Below, one piece after another: positions 32,629 through 47,600 of a stretch of 64,000 nt of DNA (the stretch's first letter is position 1; every line of letters starts with the position of its first letter). The stretch spans positions 558,001 through 622,000 of the forward strand of contig NC_087077.1 in NCBI RefSeq assembly GCF_026151205.1, written 5' to 3'. A program made the position numbers and the translations under genes. The notes beneath the pieces were generated by a model. It was not told where the DNA came from. It did no database searches and saw only the letters and a program-made list of their open reading frames with translations. Source of the stretch: Bolinopsis microptera (taxonomy: Eukaryota > Ctenophora > Tentaculata > Lobata > Bolinopsidae).

Positions 32629-35600
32629 ATGGCTAATTCGATTGTTTTGGAAAAGCTGAGCAGCAGAAATCTACTTTTATTATTTGCTGGAAACTTAGTG
32701 GTCCTGATAATTCTCTGTGTGGCAGGAGGGAAAGGTAAAATATTCACTTTTTTATTAAATTACTGTTAATCTTTTAGTTATTTTGAATAGGAAAATCCAT
32801 TTTTGCCTGATATTTCTGACTAGTGAACACTAGTCAGAGTTATTAGAAAAGCATTATACTTGTTTTAATTGATTTTAATCATTTCAGGACCTCGACCTAC
32901 TAATGCCATGCACCGGAATACTAAAAATTGTAACGATAAGTACCTACAGTTTCAGAACAGTACCAAACCTATTGATGACAAGAGTTGTCCAGAAAGAATA
33001 CTGGTGAGGGAGATCCTTGCTTTTATTATCAGACAAATAATATTATTATATACAAAACGCATAAGTTGTTGCTTGAGGGAAGATAGAAAGAGAAGGTGTC
33101 AATAGTATACAGCCGTCTTAAACAAAGCATAGAATAGGCAATGGAAGAATGTCAAATAAACTGGTCAATAGTTTTGTGTCAATTATCAAAATTCACACTG
33201 CCACAGTGATAAGTGATAAACCTCAAACTCAATCAATTAAAACTCCCCAGTCGCTAGAAGAAGACAACCCTCGTCTGATTGGTAACAACCTGGTATTCTA
33301 CGTAGTCCTACCCTCTGACTTGTACTCTCACTACACAATGAGTCGGTGGTTTCAGTGGATGATCACCGTTCTTCAGATCACGCCACTGCAAAACCCTAAA
33401 ATAAAGCTTACTAGTAAGTTTTGAGAAACGTTAATTGTGTTATCTTGTATTTAATTTTGAAGAAAGCTCAACAATAAGGACAGAAGAATTGTTCTGTAAA
33501 CATGTAATCAAACTGTTTCTGAAGATTGCAAATAACTTGTGTTCTTTAGGATTATTCGTCACGAGGAATGAATCTAACTGAACAAATCAATTCCATTAAC
33601 AAATTTGCTGTTGGAGATTCATATGATGATTCCCATGGGCCATGGATATGAAACAGTTTTATAAATTTACTCGATTTTCAGATGAGAGCCCTACTCTAAC
33701 GTTCAAAGGAGCGATATTTGGGAGGCACCACGAGGACGACCACTGGAGACCAGTTCACGCTCAGGACTCGGGGATAGTTCACAGTAGACGGCTTGAGTGT
33801 GGGGTAGATAAGGAATATGATGTGAGTAGAGGGGGTAGATAAGGAATATGATGTGAGTAGAGGGGGTAGATAAGGAATATGATGTGAGTAGAGGGGGTAG
33901 ATAAGGAATATGATGTGAGTAGAGGGGGGTAGATAAGGAATATGATGTGAGTAGAGGGGACTAGATAAGGAATATGATGTGAGTAGAGGGGGGTAGATAA
34001 GGAATATGATGTGAGTAGAGGGGACTAGATAAGGAATATGATGTCAGTAGAGGGGGTAGATAAGGAATATGATGTGAGTAGAGGGGGTAGATAAGGAATA
34101 TGATGTGAGTAGAGGGGGGTAGATAAGGAATATGATGTGAGTAGAGGGGACTAGATAAGGAATATGATGTGAGTAGAGGGGGTAGATAAGGAATATGATG
34201 TGAGTAGAGGGGGTAGATAAGGAATATGATGTGATTAGAGGGGGTAGATAAGGAATATGATGTGAGTAGAGGGGGGTAGATAAGGAATATGATGTGAGTA
34301 GAGGGGACTAGATAAGGAATATGATGTGAGTAGAGGGGGTAGATAAGGAATATGATGTGAGTAGAGGGGGTAGATAAGGAATATGATGTGAGTAGAGGGA
34401 GTAGATAAGAGATATGATGTGAGTAGAGGGGACTAGATAAGGAATATGATGTGAGTAGAGGGAGTAGATAAGGAATATGATGTGAGTAGAGGGAGTAGAT
34501 AAGGAATATGATGTGAGTAGAGGGGACTAGATAAGGAATATGATGTGAGTAGAGGGAGTAGATAAGGAATATGATGTGAGTAGAGGGAGTAGATAAGGAA
34601 TATGATGTGAGTAGAGGGAGTAGATAAGGAATATGATGTGAGTAGAGGGAGTAGATAAGGAATATGATGTGAGTAGAGGGGGTAGATAAGGAATATGATG
34701 TGAGTAGAGGGGACTAGATAAGGAATATTGAGGAAGCTTTTAAACGTTTTTTATTTGATACGGAGAGTTGTTTTGTTGGTTATCGTACGGATTCAATTCA
34801 TTGCGAAATTTGCAGTTTATCAAAGTGACAATGATCTGTTGATGAGAATAAAACTGAATTTGCTGCAACGAAAGTGAAAATAATAATGTTTCAGATCATA
34901 CACTGCAGTGACGTTGCTTTGTTCGAGCTAGGATCAGTGTTTTACACTCAGTACCTGATAAACTTGCAGCTTCCTCAGCGGGATGGTCTCAATTCAGACC
35001 TACCTCGGATCAAAAGTATAGAGATAACGGTAAGACAGTTTTTAAAACTATTTTCTGTCCGTCTCTTTAATTGTTTGTCGGTCTGTCTGTTTTTTCTGTT
35101 TGCCAGCCTATTTTTATTTCTGTTTGTCGGTATGTTCGCGTGTATTTTGGTTGCTACTACCTAACTATCTGTGTCATTCGAGTGGCATCATAAAATCACA
35201 TGACATAGTTGCTATTTTAGTTATTTACTCTTCCTGGATGAACTTCCTGGCTGAACATAAACAAACACCACGCCCGATTGATTGACCTATGACCAATCTC
35301 GATCAAAGTTAGTTATTTACAAGTTGTACAGTTTTTATAGTCGTTATTTAGCATTTAGCTACAGAAGTTCTCACGATGTGTTGTGTGGATTGTGGTAAAG
35401 CCTGTTTCCGAGGCATTGGCAATTGCTTCAAAGGAATGTGCAAAGTTGTGTGTTGCTGTATCTGCGGAGGAGATTAATTGTGAGCGGAACTAGAAGAACA
35501 GAGAGGGAACTGTCGATCATAAAAGTAGCTTTGTAAAACTGGTTTGCTTGAGATCGCACACTACATGATGGGTCAAGATGGTAGGACTAAATGGGTGCAG

Positions 35601-38600
35601 CAAACTTCGAGTGGACTAGAAAACGAGGAGTGGAAACACTGTTTGAAGTGACTCTGAGGAAAAACAAACGAGGAGAAGGATTGATATCGAACATGTGAAT
35701 GACCGAATCTGAATCGATTTCATTTTAATGTTATGTTAAACTTAATGAAGTGTCCAAAATTAGTTCATCTGCGTTGTTCACTTACTCAAGGTCAATAATC
35801 AGTGTGTTCAATTTTTTTATTTACTCGTTTAAAGTACAATTAATAACGTTGTAATTTAAATAATATGATAACAAAGTAATATAACAACTATATTATATAA
35901 TATCCAGTACAACTGCTCTCCTCAATATGCAGGCTCAGTATCACAATGTTAAGATTTATCACTGGAAATATACAAATTTGTCCGGGCTGAACACATGTGA
36001 CACTGCTGCTCTTCAATATTTAACGCGGAAACCACAGACCTGTCACTATTATACACTCAACTGTTTGTATTTTGTAACGTCGTACATTAACGTACACTCC
36101 TGGCGACAAACACTCTGGTAATCTGTAAGTAGTGAATACATAGTACAGAAATAACAATTACTGTGTTATGCCCTTAGCTACAAGTCAAGAAGTCCCTTAA
36201 ATATAGGGTTCAGTGTGACATACAGAATCTACTGTTCGGCAAAAGCGTAAATTAACAAATGACTGTCTCTATGGGAGAAATTTATCGTGTACAATAAACA
36301 GTTCGACTTAAGCTTATTAAGGCAAGCGGAAATGTATGTAAAAGAAATGAAATATTTCATATCTCATCGAAATTGAAATTGAAAGTTCGTTAAAAAGTTA
36401 CAAATCACTAAATCACATACAAATTACATCGTACGTGTTTCACTGGGCAGTAGAAAGGTTTCTTTTCGCAGTTTCAGTTACAGTTTGAATAATACTGTGT
36501 GGATCAAACACCTTGATCTTCCTCAGAACAGTCTTGATAAGATCATTAGGTACAATGTGAAGGCAGGGATCTGTTACTGTGTTAATTGGCGAGAATATCA
36601 TAATGAGCGTGTAATTAGCGAAATTAGCATGTCCTGACATAATCCTGAATATCACAAAGAAAGGCATCCAGCTCAGAGAGAAGCTGAGACTAGTCAGCAA
36701 AGCTCGCACTACCACAATCTTAGTGTTCAGACATATCTTATTAGTGTTCCGCTGCAGAGCCCTCATGATCAGGGTGTAGGACACCACGTTGAACACTAGT
36801 GGGAGTATCATGGTGATCACGTCTAGGGAGTAGTAGAAAGGCGCACAGGACTCAGGAGGGTCGCAGCGCTGGAAGTGGCAGCAGCTGGAGTGGGGCTCGA
36901 AGAAGATGAGACTGCCGATGGTGGAGAAGATGTGGAAACTGAAACCAGCTGTCCAGATGAGGGGTAGTAGCCAGGTTAGTAGGATTACTGAGAACAGGGT
37001 CTTTTTGTGGGCTGGTGTCGTGTACCTGGGATGATCTGTTATAGGGATTGAGCTAATAGAGGGTTTCTATAAACAATAAACATGCAACATCCTTGTCATA
37101 GACATTTACAGTGAGAAATGGATTTGATTTTAACTGAATCTGTAGTCTAAAGTGAGAAATGGATTTGATTTTAACTCAATCTGTAGTCTAAAGTGAGAAA
37201 TGGATTTGATTTTAACTCAATCTGTAGTCTTGTTTAGAAACAATGATTAGAAAGACACCGAACAGACACCAGTTGTTTTAAATCTTCAAGGTATGTTAGA
37301 ATAGGTACCTGACAGGAAGACTACAGCTATGATCCTGTCGACTGTGATAGGCAGAATGCACAGCAAGTTAACGTAGGACATGTAGTTCTCCAGAAGTGGG
37401 GTGGCTCTGCACACTATGTTATCAGGAAATGTTGCGAAATCCCCTGAGTACGTAGTATCAGGAAATCAGTAAATTTCAGGTGCTGGGCTCATCGGAAGTA
37501 AAGTCAGTCTCTATTTCGGCACGATATTTTAAATGTATCAGAAAAAAGTCTCTCGTATAATTATAAATATCGCCAAAGTCTCAACTCTCATGATATTTTA
37601 CAATGAAATAAGAACATGTAATAATTAAATGTTAAATGTACTGACTGGGACACACCAAGACAGCAAGCACCAGTGCATAAAGCAAGTCTGCAACAGCCAT
37701 GTTAAGATAAGAGAACTCGTAAGATTTACGATACATCCTCCTTATCAGGATAAAGGAGATAACAGCTATGTTGAGAAGAGAACCTAGTGTAGCGATCACT
37801 AACTTAGCTACCTTGAGCCGTGTTATGGTCTCCTCGCTGAAAGGCATCGTTACATTCTCTGCCATCTGATAAGATAGTGTAAATTGTTATTTATATATAA
37901 TATATATATTAGTGAAACGGAAAAGAAATTGAGGGGGCTGCTGATCAGCACTTCTCGTTGCAGCAAACTGAATAGTGAGTAATGGCAGGATGCGATAAAA
38001 TGCGACTGAACCATCAATTTCTTATGGCACTGATTAATATCCAATATTGTGTGCAGCTATTACAACAGACAGTTATAGTTCAAAGCAATCAATCAGTGGA
38101 AAGACGTATATTCTTACTCCAGTTTCTAGTTTAGATCTTGGGAGTGTTTCTCACCTAACTGTAATATAAATATCACCTGGCGGCTGTTAGTTCGTTAGTG
38201 TCTCGTTAAATTAAAATATCTTCAGTTACGTTGCATTTTTGGCGGGCACTGGTTTTTACTTGTATATCAAATTTTACAATTATTAGTGGTCCTAAAATAG
38301 AAACGTTCAAGAATATTGATCCAGCCTGAAAAATATGACAGGTGTGTGATAAGATAACGGTATCTTATAAACATAAAGATAGAATGAGAAAATGGAAATG
38401 AAAAGGAGATAAGGCTCGCTTTTAATACTAATAAACTATCGCATTACTTTACTACAATATGTTAACTCTTAACAGACTGGCGACTTCAATTTCACTATAT
38501 TGTTATCCGACACAAGGGCGCATAGTCTGGCTCTCAAATTCAAACAAAAGGTAACTTATTTTCTGATTCTTAATAAGATACAGACCACAGTCTACAAGTC

Positions 38601-41600
38601 GAGCAAATACAACCTAACCCGGAAATCTTCCCGTGACGAATAGGACCGATGATTTGTATTTAATATTGTGCAATTACTAAAACCCTGATTTTGAATGATA
38701 ACGTTTAGATATGAGGTTTGTCAGTTCAATCTCTAAATTACAAATCCGTAGTTTGTACTTGGTCGGCGGTTCTATTGAGTTAGAAGCGGTTTCATGATTA
38801 AAGTTCACACTTGGATCATCCAGCCCTGAAATGTTAGTAGGCCAAACTGGTAATTTTCTTACCAGTTTTTATCATTTCTCTAGGAATTTGTCATGGCGAA
38901 ATCCGAAGTAGATGAATGATGATTTCATCACAGTTGTAAAGCTACAACTATGTGACTGATAATATTATTGACTATCTACAGCAGGTTAATACTCGGTCAT
39001 CTTAGCAACATTAAGTTGAAACGGTGTACAAACATTTAACGTTTCACTAAAAAACCGAGAGGTTCCACGAACGTGAAGATGACGACTGATATGAAAGGAG
39101 ATCTGTCCTAGAAAATAGAATGGCACCGTACAATGTATCAATATTGAAATAACCCAATTATATTAACGATAACCAAGTTAAAGACACAATCGAATCCACG
39201 ACTTTAATAAAGGTCTGACGTTTTACCGGATTGGTAATTTCGTTCCGAGCCGCGGGAGCGTAGCAAGTTGTTCTGAATTTTAATGAATAGTAGAAAGTTA
39301 TCCGTGCAAAAGTTTTCTATCTGATTATCGAAGGTCATTGACCGAATCAAGTGAGTCTTATGAAATAGGATGTTCCTCTCAGAACTTTCCACTGCGACAC
39401 TGATAGTGGGTGGAGCAACAACATGTAACACTGATAGTGGGTGGAGCAACAACATGTAACACTGATAGTGGGTGGAGCAACAACATGTAACACTGATAGT
39501 GGGTGGAGCAACAACATGTAACACTGATAGTGGGTGGAGCAACAACATGTAACACTGATAGTGGGTGGAGCAACAACATGGTGACACTGATAGTGGGTGG
39601 AGCAACAACATGTAACACTGATAGTGGGTGGAGCAACAACATGTAACACTGATAGTGGGTGGAGCAACAACATGTAACACTGATAGTGGGTGGAGCAACA
39701 ACATGTAACACTGATAGTGGGTGGAGCAACAACATGGTGACACTGATAGTGGGTGGAGCAACAACATGTAACACTGATAGTGGGTGGAGCAACAACATGT
39801 AACACTGATAGTGGGTGGAGCAACAACATGTAACACTGATAGTGGGTGGAGCAACAACATGTAACACTGATAGTGGGTGGAGTAACAACATGTAACACTG
39901 ATAGTGGGTGGAGTAACAACATGTAACACTGATAGTGGGTGGAGTATAAGCAACAACATGTAACACTGATAGTGGGTGGAGCAACAACATGGTGACACAG
40001 ATAGTGGGTGGAGCAACAACATGTAACACTGATAGTGGGTGGAGCAACAACATGTAACACTGATAGTGGGTGGAGCAACAACATGTAACACTGATAGTGG
40101 GTGGAGTATAAGTAACAACATGTAACACTGATAGTGGGTGGAGCAACAACATGGTGACACTGATAGTGGGTGGAGCAACAACATGTAACACTGATAGTGG
40201 GTGGAGCAACAACATGTAACACTGATAGTGGGTGGAGCAACAACATGTAACACTGATAGTGGGTGGAGCAACAACATGAAACACTGATAGTGGGTGGAGC
40301 AACAACATGGTGACACTGATAGTGGGTGGAGCAACAACATGTAACACTGATAGTGGGTGGAGCAACAACATGTAACACTGATAGTGGGTGGAGCAACAAC
40401 ATGTAACACTGATAGTGGGTGGAGCAACAACATGTAACACTGATAGTGGGTGGAGCAACAACATGGTGACACTGATAGTGGGTGGAGCAACAACATGTAA
40501 CACTGATAGTGGGTGGAGCAACAACATGTAACACTGATAGTGGGTGGAGCAACAACATGTAACACTGATAGTGGGTGGAGCAACAACATGTAACACTGAT
40601 AGTGGGTGGAGTAACAACATGTAACACTGATAGTGGGTGGAGTAACAACATGTAACACTGATAGTGGGTGGAGTATAAGCAACAACATGTAACACTGATA
40701 GTGGGTGGAGCAACAACATGGTGACACAGATAGTGGGTGGAGCAACAACATGTAACACTGATAGTGGGTGGAGCAACAACATGTAACACTGATAGTGGGT
40801 GGAGCAACAACATGTAACACTGATAGTGGGTGGAGCAACAACATGAAACACTGATAGTGGGTGGAGCAACAACATGGTGACACTGATAGTGGGTGGAGCA
40901 ACAACATGTAACACTGATAGTGGGTGGAGCAACAACATGTAACACTGATAGTGGGTGGAGCAACAACATGTAACACTGATAGTGGGTGGAGCAACAACAT
41001 GTAACACTGATAGTGGGTGGAGCAACAACATGAAACACTGATAGTGGGTGGAGCAACAACATGGTGACACTGATAGTGGGTGGAGCAACAACATGTAACA
41101 CTGATAGTGGGTGGAGCAACAACATGTAACACTGATAGTGGGTGGAGCAACAACATGTAACACTGATAGTGGGTGGAGCAACAACATGTAACACTGATAG
41201 TGGGTGGAGCAACAACATGGTAACACTGATAGTGGGTGGAGCAACAACATGTAACACTGATAGTGGGTGGAGCAACAACATGTAACACTGATAGTGGGTG
41301 GAGCAACAACATGAAACACTGATAGTGGGTGGAGCAACAACATGGTAACACTGATAGTGGGTTGAGCAACAACATGGTAACACTGATAGTGGGTGGAGCA
41401 ACAACATGGCGAAAAGATTAAATAAAATGTTCAAAGTTTCAGTTCTTTGTCAAAAACAAATTTTATTGACACTAATAGTGAAATGTATGAATCAAATGAC
41501 GTCAGTCAATTTAGAGAGAAAAACATGCCATCCAGAACACGTTTTTAGAGCCAGGTGAAAACTTTGAACACATGAGGCTGTAACCTACTGACTTGTCGTT

Positions 41601-44600
41601 TGTTAGGTGCACGTTACTGCCATTATTCCATGCGATCGTTATATCATTCAATTTAATTACTTCTTGATAGATTATTGAAGAAGCAATGAAAGGCTATTAA
41701 CACTGATCAGAATCAACAAACCTGGCATCTCCAGTAACCTGCATCTTACAAACCTGGCATCTCCAGTAACCTGCATCTTACAAACCTGGCATCTCCAGTA
41801 ACCTGCATCTTACAAACCTGGCATCTCCAGTAACCTGCATCTTACAAACCTGGCATCTCCAGTAACCTGCATCTTACAAACCTGGCATCTCCAGTAACCT
41901 GCATCTTACAAACCTGGCATCTCCAGTAACCTGCATCTTACAAACCTGGCATCTCCAGTAACCTGCATCTTACAAACCTGGCATCTCCAGTAACCTGCAT
42001 CTTACAAACCTGGCATCTCCAGTAACCTGCATCTTACAAACCTGGCATCTCCAGTATCCTGCATCTTACAAACCTGGCATCTCCAGTAACCTGCATCTTA
42101 CAAACCTGGCATCTCCAGTAACCTGCATCTTACAAACCTGGCATCTCCAGTAACCTGCATCTTACAAACCTGGCATCTCCAGTAACCTGCATCTTACAAA
42201 CCTGGCATCTCCAGTAACCTGCATCTTACAAACCTGGCATCTCCAGTAACCTGCATCTTACAAACCTGGCATCTCCAGTAACCTGCATCTTACAAACCTG
42301 GCATCTCCAGTAACCTGCATCTTACAAACCTGGCATCTCCAGTAACCTGCATCTTACAAACCTGGCATCTCCAGTAACCTGCATCTTGCACAATCTCTGC
42401 TGCTGATTCTTTTCTGTCAGATCAAAGGCCACAAAAACTACTCCTAACTCACAAAGCACACATACAACTAAAATCTCTAATCAACGTTGTATCTCCTCGA
42501 CCCTTGTAACCAGCAAGATCCCGCTAAGTCTAAGAAGGTGATTGTGGCTGTAAATATCTCCGAAACTTTAATTAATGATTGTCGCAGTTTTATTTTGTTA
42601 CTAATCTCGACTGTAAAATCATTTTAGTGTAAAGATAAATCCGCAAAAAATGAACTATAAAAATTTAATTGAAATTTCTATATTTTCGAGGAAGAAATCA
42701 AAATTTGTAATTTCCCTCGCAAGAATTGCTAAAAAGACTTGCCGCTCCCTGTAAATAATACTACAACTGTAATTTTGACCCGTAGTCGCAGGTGTTCACT
42801 AGCCTAACTTTTTGACTTTTGTGGAATCGTCGAGACGGTAGTTAAGTTGTCATGGTAATGGCAGCTTTTACTATAGCTATGGAAACAAGAATTGATGATC
42901 TATAAAGAGTTTTAGTCTGACTGAGATTAACTGAGCAACATAGAAGTTCCTCAGTGATAGTTCCTGACATTTTCAAGGTTCGCTGCCTACCACGGTGAAC
43001 TAAGCACAAAACTATTGCGGCAAAGTTATCTGCATATTTAGATATGTAATGTTCAGACTGACAGGAAGATATCATTAATCTGGAATATGGACCACAAATT
43101 AGATTAAAAGATGAGAAACTCGTTGTTATAATTACGTTGTGCGTATTTATTACCGAATAAATTGATAGTGATAGGTTATAACAGCCTCTTGATTTATAAC
43201 AGCTATATTACTGTCGACACCTCAAATATAATGACTGATAATATCATCAACTTTAACTGTACTAGTTACAAATAAATAACGGAAATCGCAGATAATTGCA
43301 ATGTTGTGGCTGATATTGGAGTGATTAAAAAAATCGTTGCAAGCTGCGGCTAAAGATTACAAAGTCATGGTAGTGATATAGCTTTTTAATTTTATGGTTA
43401 GCTGGGACAGACAGATTGTAAGATTAGAATACTAACTCATCTAAAATTATGAATGAGGACACTAGTTAAGTAAAAGGTTGTCTTGGCATAACCCCCTTCA
43501 AACATAGTCCGCTTGGTAAAAAGTAATAACTGAACAACTTGATAATATCTGATGCTATTCGACTCCTATCCCAGAAAAGTTAAGGACCATGGGGCCTGGT
43601 TTGATGCCTTTTGTTAATTTGAATTTTGACCTCTCACCTCTCCGTCAAGATCTGGAAATTAAAATTAGGTGGGTTTTGGACGATGTGTTTCTATATAGAG
43701 TACATATTGTGTGACTTAACGTATATTTACTTTACTACGCACGCCTCAAGGCTGTAGTGCAATCTACACATCCTCTCAACTATTCCTCACAAGTACGCCT
43801 CAAGGCTGTAGTGCAATCTACACGTCATCCTCTCAACTACTCCTCACAAGTACGCCCTTTCTCGTGCAATGATTGTCTCATTAGTAAGAAGCAGTGTAGA
43901 TAGTAAGCAGCGCCACTGCTCCTCCCCTGATTGTTTCCTCTCATTAGTTAATGACACTGACACACTCAAACTTACTCTCTAGTCCCCTTTCCTAAATCGT
44001 GACTAGTAGCCGGTTCAGGGCTCGAGTATACTGGCTCCCTGGTGATGTTAGCCGGTCATCATGTCTTCAAAAGCTCTTTCCAAGGTTCGTAGACAGTATA
44101 GTGTCTTGAGAAGTGGTCGGCGATTACTGTGAAGATCATTATAGTTTCCGGTTCAAGGTTGAAATGAAGATGAGTGTTGGTAACTATAACAACACAGCTG
44201 CAGGGATCCATGACGACATAGGGTGCAAGGTGCTTTAATCATCTTTATTACTTAATGCGATTACAAAATGTTTTGTTTTGGTAAATTTGTTTAATCGTTC
44301 CAACATTATTCACGCGGATATTTTATATGGTTGAAAACTTCATGATATTCCTGGCCCAGTCTCAAAGAAGACCGCTGACTTTAAAATAACCGGAACATTC
44401 TAGCAGAGTAACAGAATGTCACACCATAATACTGATTATGTGCATGTTTTCAATGCACGTTATTTCCTTAAATCTAGATTAACGGAAGGATGTTTAGTTT
44501 TCCTGAAATCGAGCTTCCCCCACGAATCAAGAGTGTGCCATGAAATGATAAAAGTTCAAAAAATGGTGCATCTGCTCGTGACTAACTGCAGGAATAAAAT

Positions 44601-47600
44601 GTGCAACTAACTGGCAGAGGAATAAACTATCGGCTAACGGTTTTTAAACATGAACTCCTCAAAACATGAACTCCGCTAGTGATAGTGTTGGAGCCAGCGG
44701 AAAGAATGATCGCTACAGATAATTCGAATTTACAACAGCTTAAAGAATGAAGCAACCATGAAGTAACCATGAAGCAACCATGATATGGACACCAATAATT
44801 AGCAACAATGTCAATTGCAACAATAGGAAAAGAGAGGAGTTGTAAAGAGTTTCATGTTGTGACAATGTAGCTAACAATGTAGCTTATATATACAATGTAG
44901 CAAACACAAAGTGAAGGTCATTGTTTAAGTTACAATAGTTGTAAGCCCTCACGCCCTCGCATACATTGTAAAAACATCGTTATACAACATGAAAACAAGT
45001 ACCAGCTGCAGCAGAAACACGCTACGGTTTTATTTTTCCAGGAAGCTACTTTTGGTCTGCTAATTGAGGAGAAGTTTTATGTGCTCTTTCAGAACATGGA
45101 GCCAAACTTTGATAATTATTATTTAATAAGCGGTAATTATTATTTAATTAGTGGCGGAGTCCGGAGACATTCCGATGGTTAAATTAGTAGGCTCCGTCGA
45201 TATTAATTTTCGTAAATTTATTAGAAATTAAGCCAATAAAAATAATTCTTGTTATTTATCCAATCACGCTCTCGGTGTTCAAATTTGAAGTTTGATAATC
45301 CTTGGAATATCGATTCAAACCGCATCTACATTGTACAGAAAATAACGGTGAACGTCAGAGTTACACAATGATTTTCTGTCTGAAGGGCAATGACATTATC
45401 ACTCTATTTCAGCATACGAGTTCGTGGTTTATCACGTACACTAAGTTCCCCCCTCATTTCAGGAAATCCACCAAAACGGAGGGTTCACGAAAGTGTGGGT
45501 AGCACAGAAAAGTGTGATGTGTCCCCTACTTCTCCTGGCTACTCTTCTCTTTAGAAGACAAGTCAGGATACACACCATACACAGTCCACTTCTTATCACC
45601 AAGTAAGTGAACAGTCACGCAGTCATTTTAATTCTGATATTTTAGTAACGCAGTTTGAGTCACTAGGTTCAGTAGCCTCACTAATTTAAAAAATAAATAA
45701 TGGTCAATACGCGCCTTGAAAAAAATGGAAACAGTCATATTTCCAGTCCCTTAAAATGTACGATTTATTTACAAACATGATAGTCAACACAAAACAGACG
45801 CAGTCGACCACTATCTCATCGCTTTCTCCCTTAAAATCACTACAATCATTCATATTTAAAACAGCAATGATTGGCTAATAAGTAATATCAACTGCTAAAC
45901 ACAAGAACACGTGACACGTGACACAGTGACACGTGACACAGGGCGGCTGTCCTCCTCGTATTGGCAGATACCAATATTGGGAGCCATCACTGGTATAGTG
46001 TCAGAGCTGGGAATTACCCTGAAACTGGTAATGAGGGTGTCGATTTGTGGTTTTAAATAATGATTTGATATCTTTTCTTCATCACCAGTCGCTCGGAACT
46101 GGCTCGTAACGGTGAGAAATGCGGGCTGCACCGTTTTGTGATTTGTAGATCTGAGGCAAATCTGCACTGAAGATACTTTAACGGCTTAGTGGCTCAGTTG
46201 GTTAATCCGCCTGGTATTGCTTGAGGTACCAGGTTCGATTCCCGACTCTGTCACTAGCCGTGGGGTGAGCGTCGTCGACGCTCAGCTAAGGATCCTGAGT
46301 GGTCTATGCAGCCCCCCGGTCCACTCAGCCAAATACTCGAGAAATCGGGTGTGAGGGTTAAATGAGGAGCTGCCCATTGCAGCAAAGTCTCGGGCGAAGA
46401 AAGTATGGTACACACTACCTTAACCGTCACTGGCCTAATGTATAATTGAATCCTTCGGCTTCCTGTAATTGGCTGGTTACACACTTGTGTAACAATGTGG
46501 CTGTTGGAATGTCCGAAGTAAAATAAGTGTTGAGATAAAAAAAAAAAGGAGTTTTAGTGATCCATCGCACTTATACAGTTTCCACAAGCTGATGTTCTAT
46601 TATCTGTCTCAGCCGGTCCCTTGGGAATATACCAGTTGTAAAACTATTAGTATTAAATTACAATAGAATTGTAAAAATGTTATTGTTATCGATACCCTAA
46701 TTTATATGTTGCCTGACCTTATCTGTCTTTTTTCAGAGTTATTACTGGTATTGGAATGACGAATGTAATCTTTAATTGTAAGTAAACCACTTGATACCAC
46801 AATTCTTGAACAATTTTGTTGTGATTTTTATATTTTTAAGTTTGCTTGTTCAGTTTGGCTGGCATTGTTATTGTAACGGGTATAACTTGAGTTGTTTATG
46901 AAATATTTTGTTTTGGGTAATAGGATTCTTACAGGAGTTTTCATATAACCCAGCTCTAAGTAAGTTTGTGCTGAGCTGTCGTCTTAACTTCTTAATCCTT
47001 GCTGAATTCTTGATTCTATCTCAGCATTTAAACACTAAATCTGAACACTGCAGGATACATATTTAGTAAAATGTTAATATTCTTAACTTTAATTGATCTC
47101 GATGTGATACTATACTAGCTGTCTTTGAGCTTTTAAAAACTGGTAAATCAGAAAGGAAGGGTTCGGTCAAGAACTTAAAATTTACCTATTAAACTACAGT
47201 TACTTTCCTTTACACAACCTGCCCCTGTAACAGCACTGTAACAGCACTGTAACAGCACTGTAACAGCACTGTAACAGCCCTGTAACAGCACTGTAACATA
47301 ACTGTAACAGCACTGTAACAGCACTGTAACAGCACTGTTACAGCACTGTAACAGCACTGTAACAGCACTGTAACAGCACTGTAACAGCACTGTAACAGCA
47401 CTGTAACAGAACTGTAACAGCCCTGTAACAGCACTGTAACAGCACTGTAACAGCACTGTAACAGCACTGTAACAGCACTGTAACAGCCCTGTAACAGTCC
47501 TGTAACAGCACTGTAACAGCCCTGTAACAGCACTGTAACAGCCCTGTAACAGCACTGTAACAGCACTGTAACAGCACTGTAACAGCACTGTAACAACACT

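Noticed and set aside
33545-33600. Possible extra WLS exon after 33545
   Set aside because: An AG acceptor exists, but splicing 33413 directly to 33682 keeps phase and protein similarity, while the extra piece does not.
39204-41434. Very long minus-strand open frames of 650-720 codons
   Set aside because: Produced entirely by the 31-bp minisatellite, which lacks stops in three frames.
33803-42388. CRISPR-like arrays
   Set aside because: Units are contiguous, without unique spacers, and the genome is eukaryotic.
46183-46256. Functional tRNA gene
   Set aside because: A and B boxes are present but the cloverleaf is poor and a SINE body with A tail follows; better explained as a SINE head.
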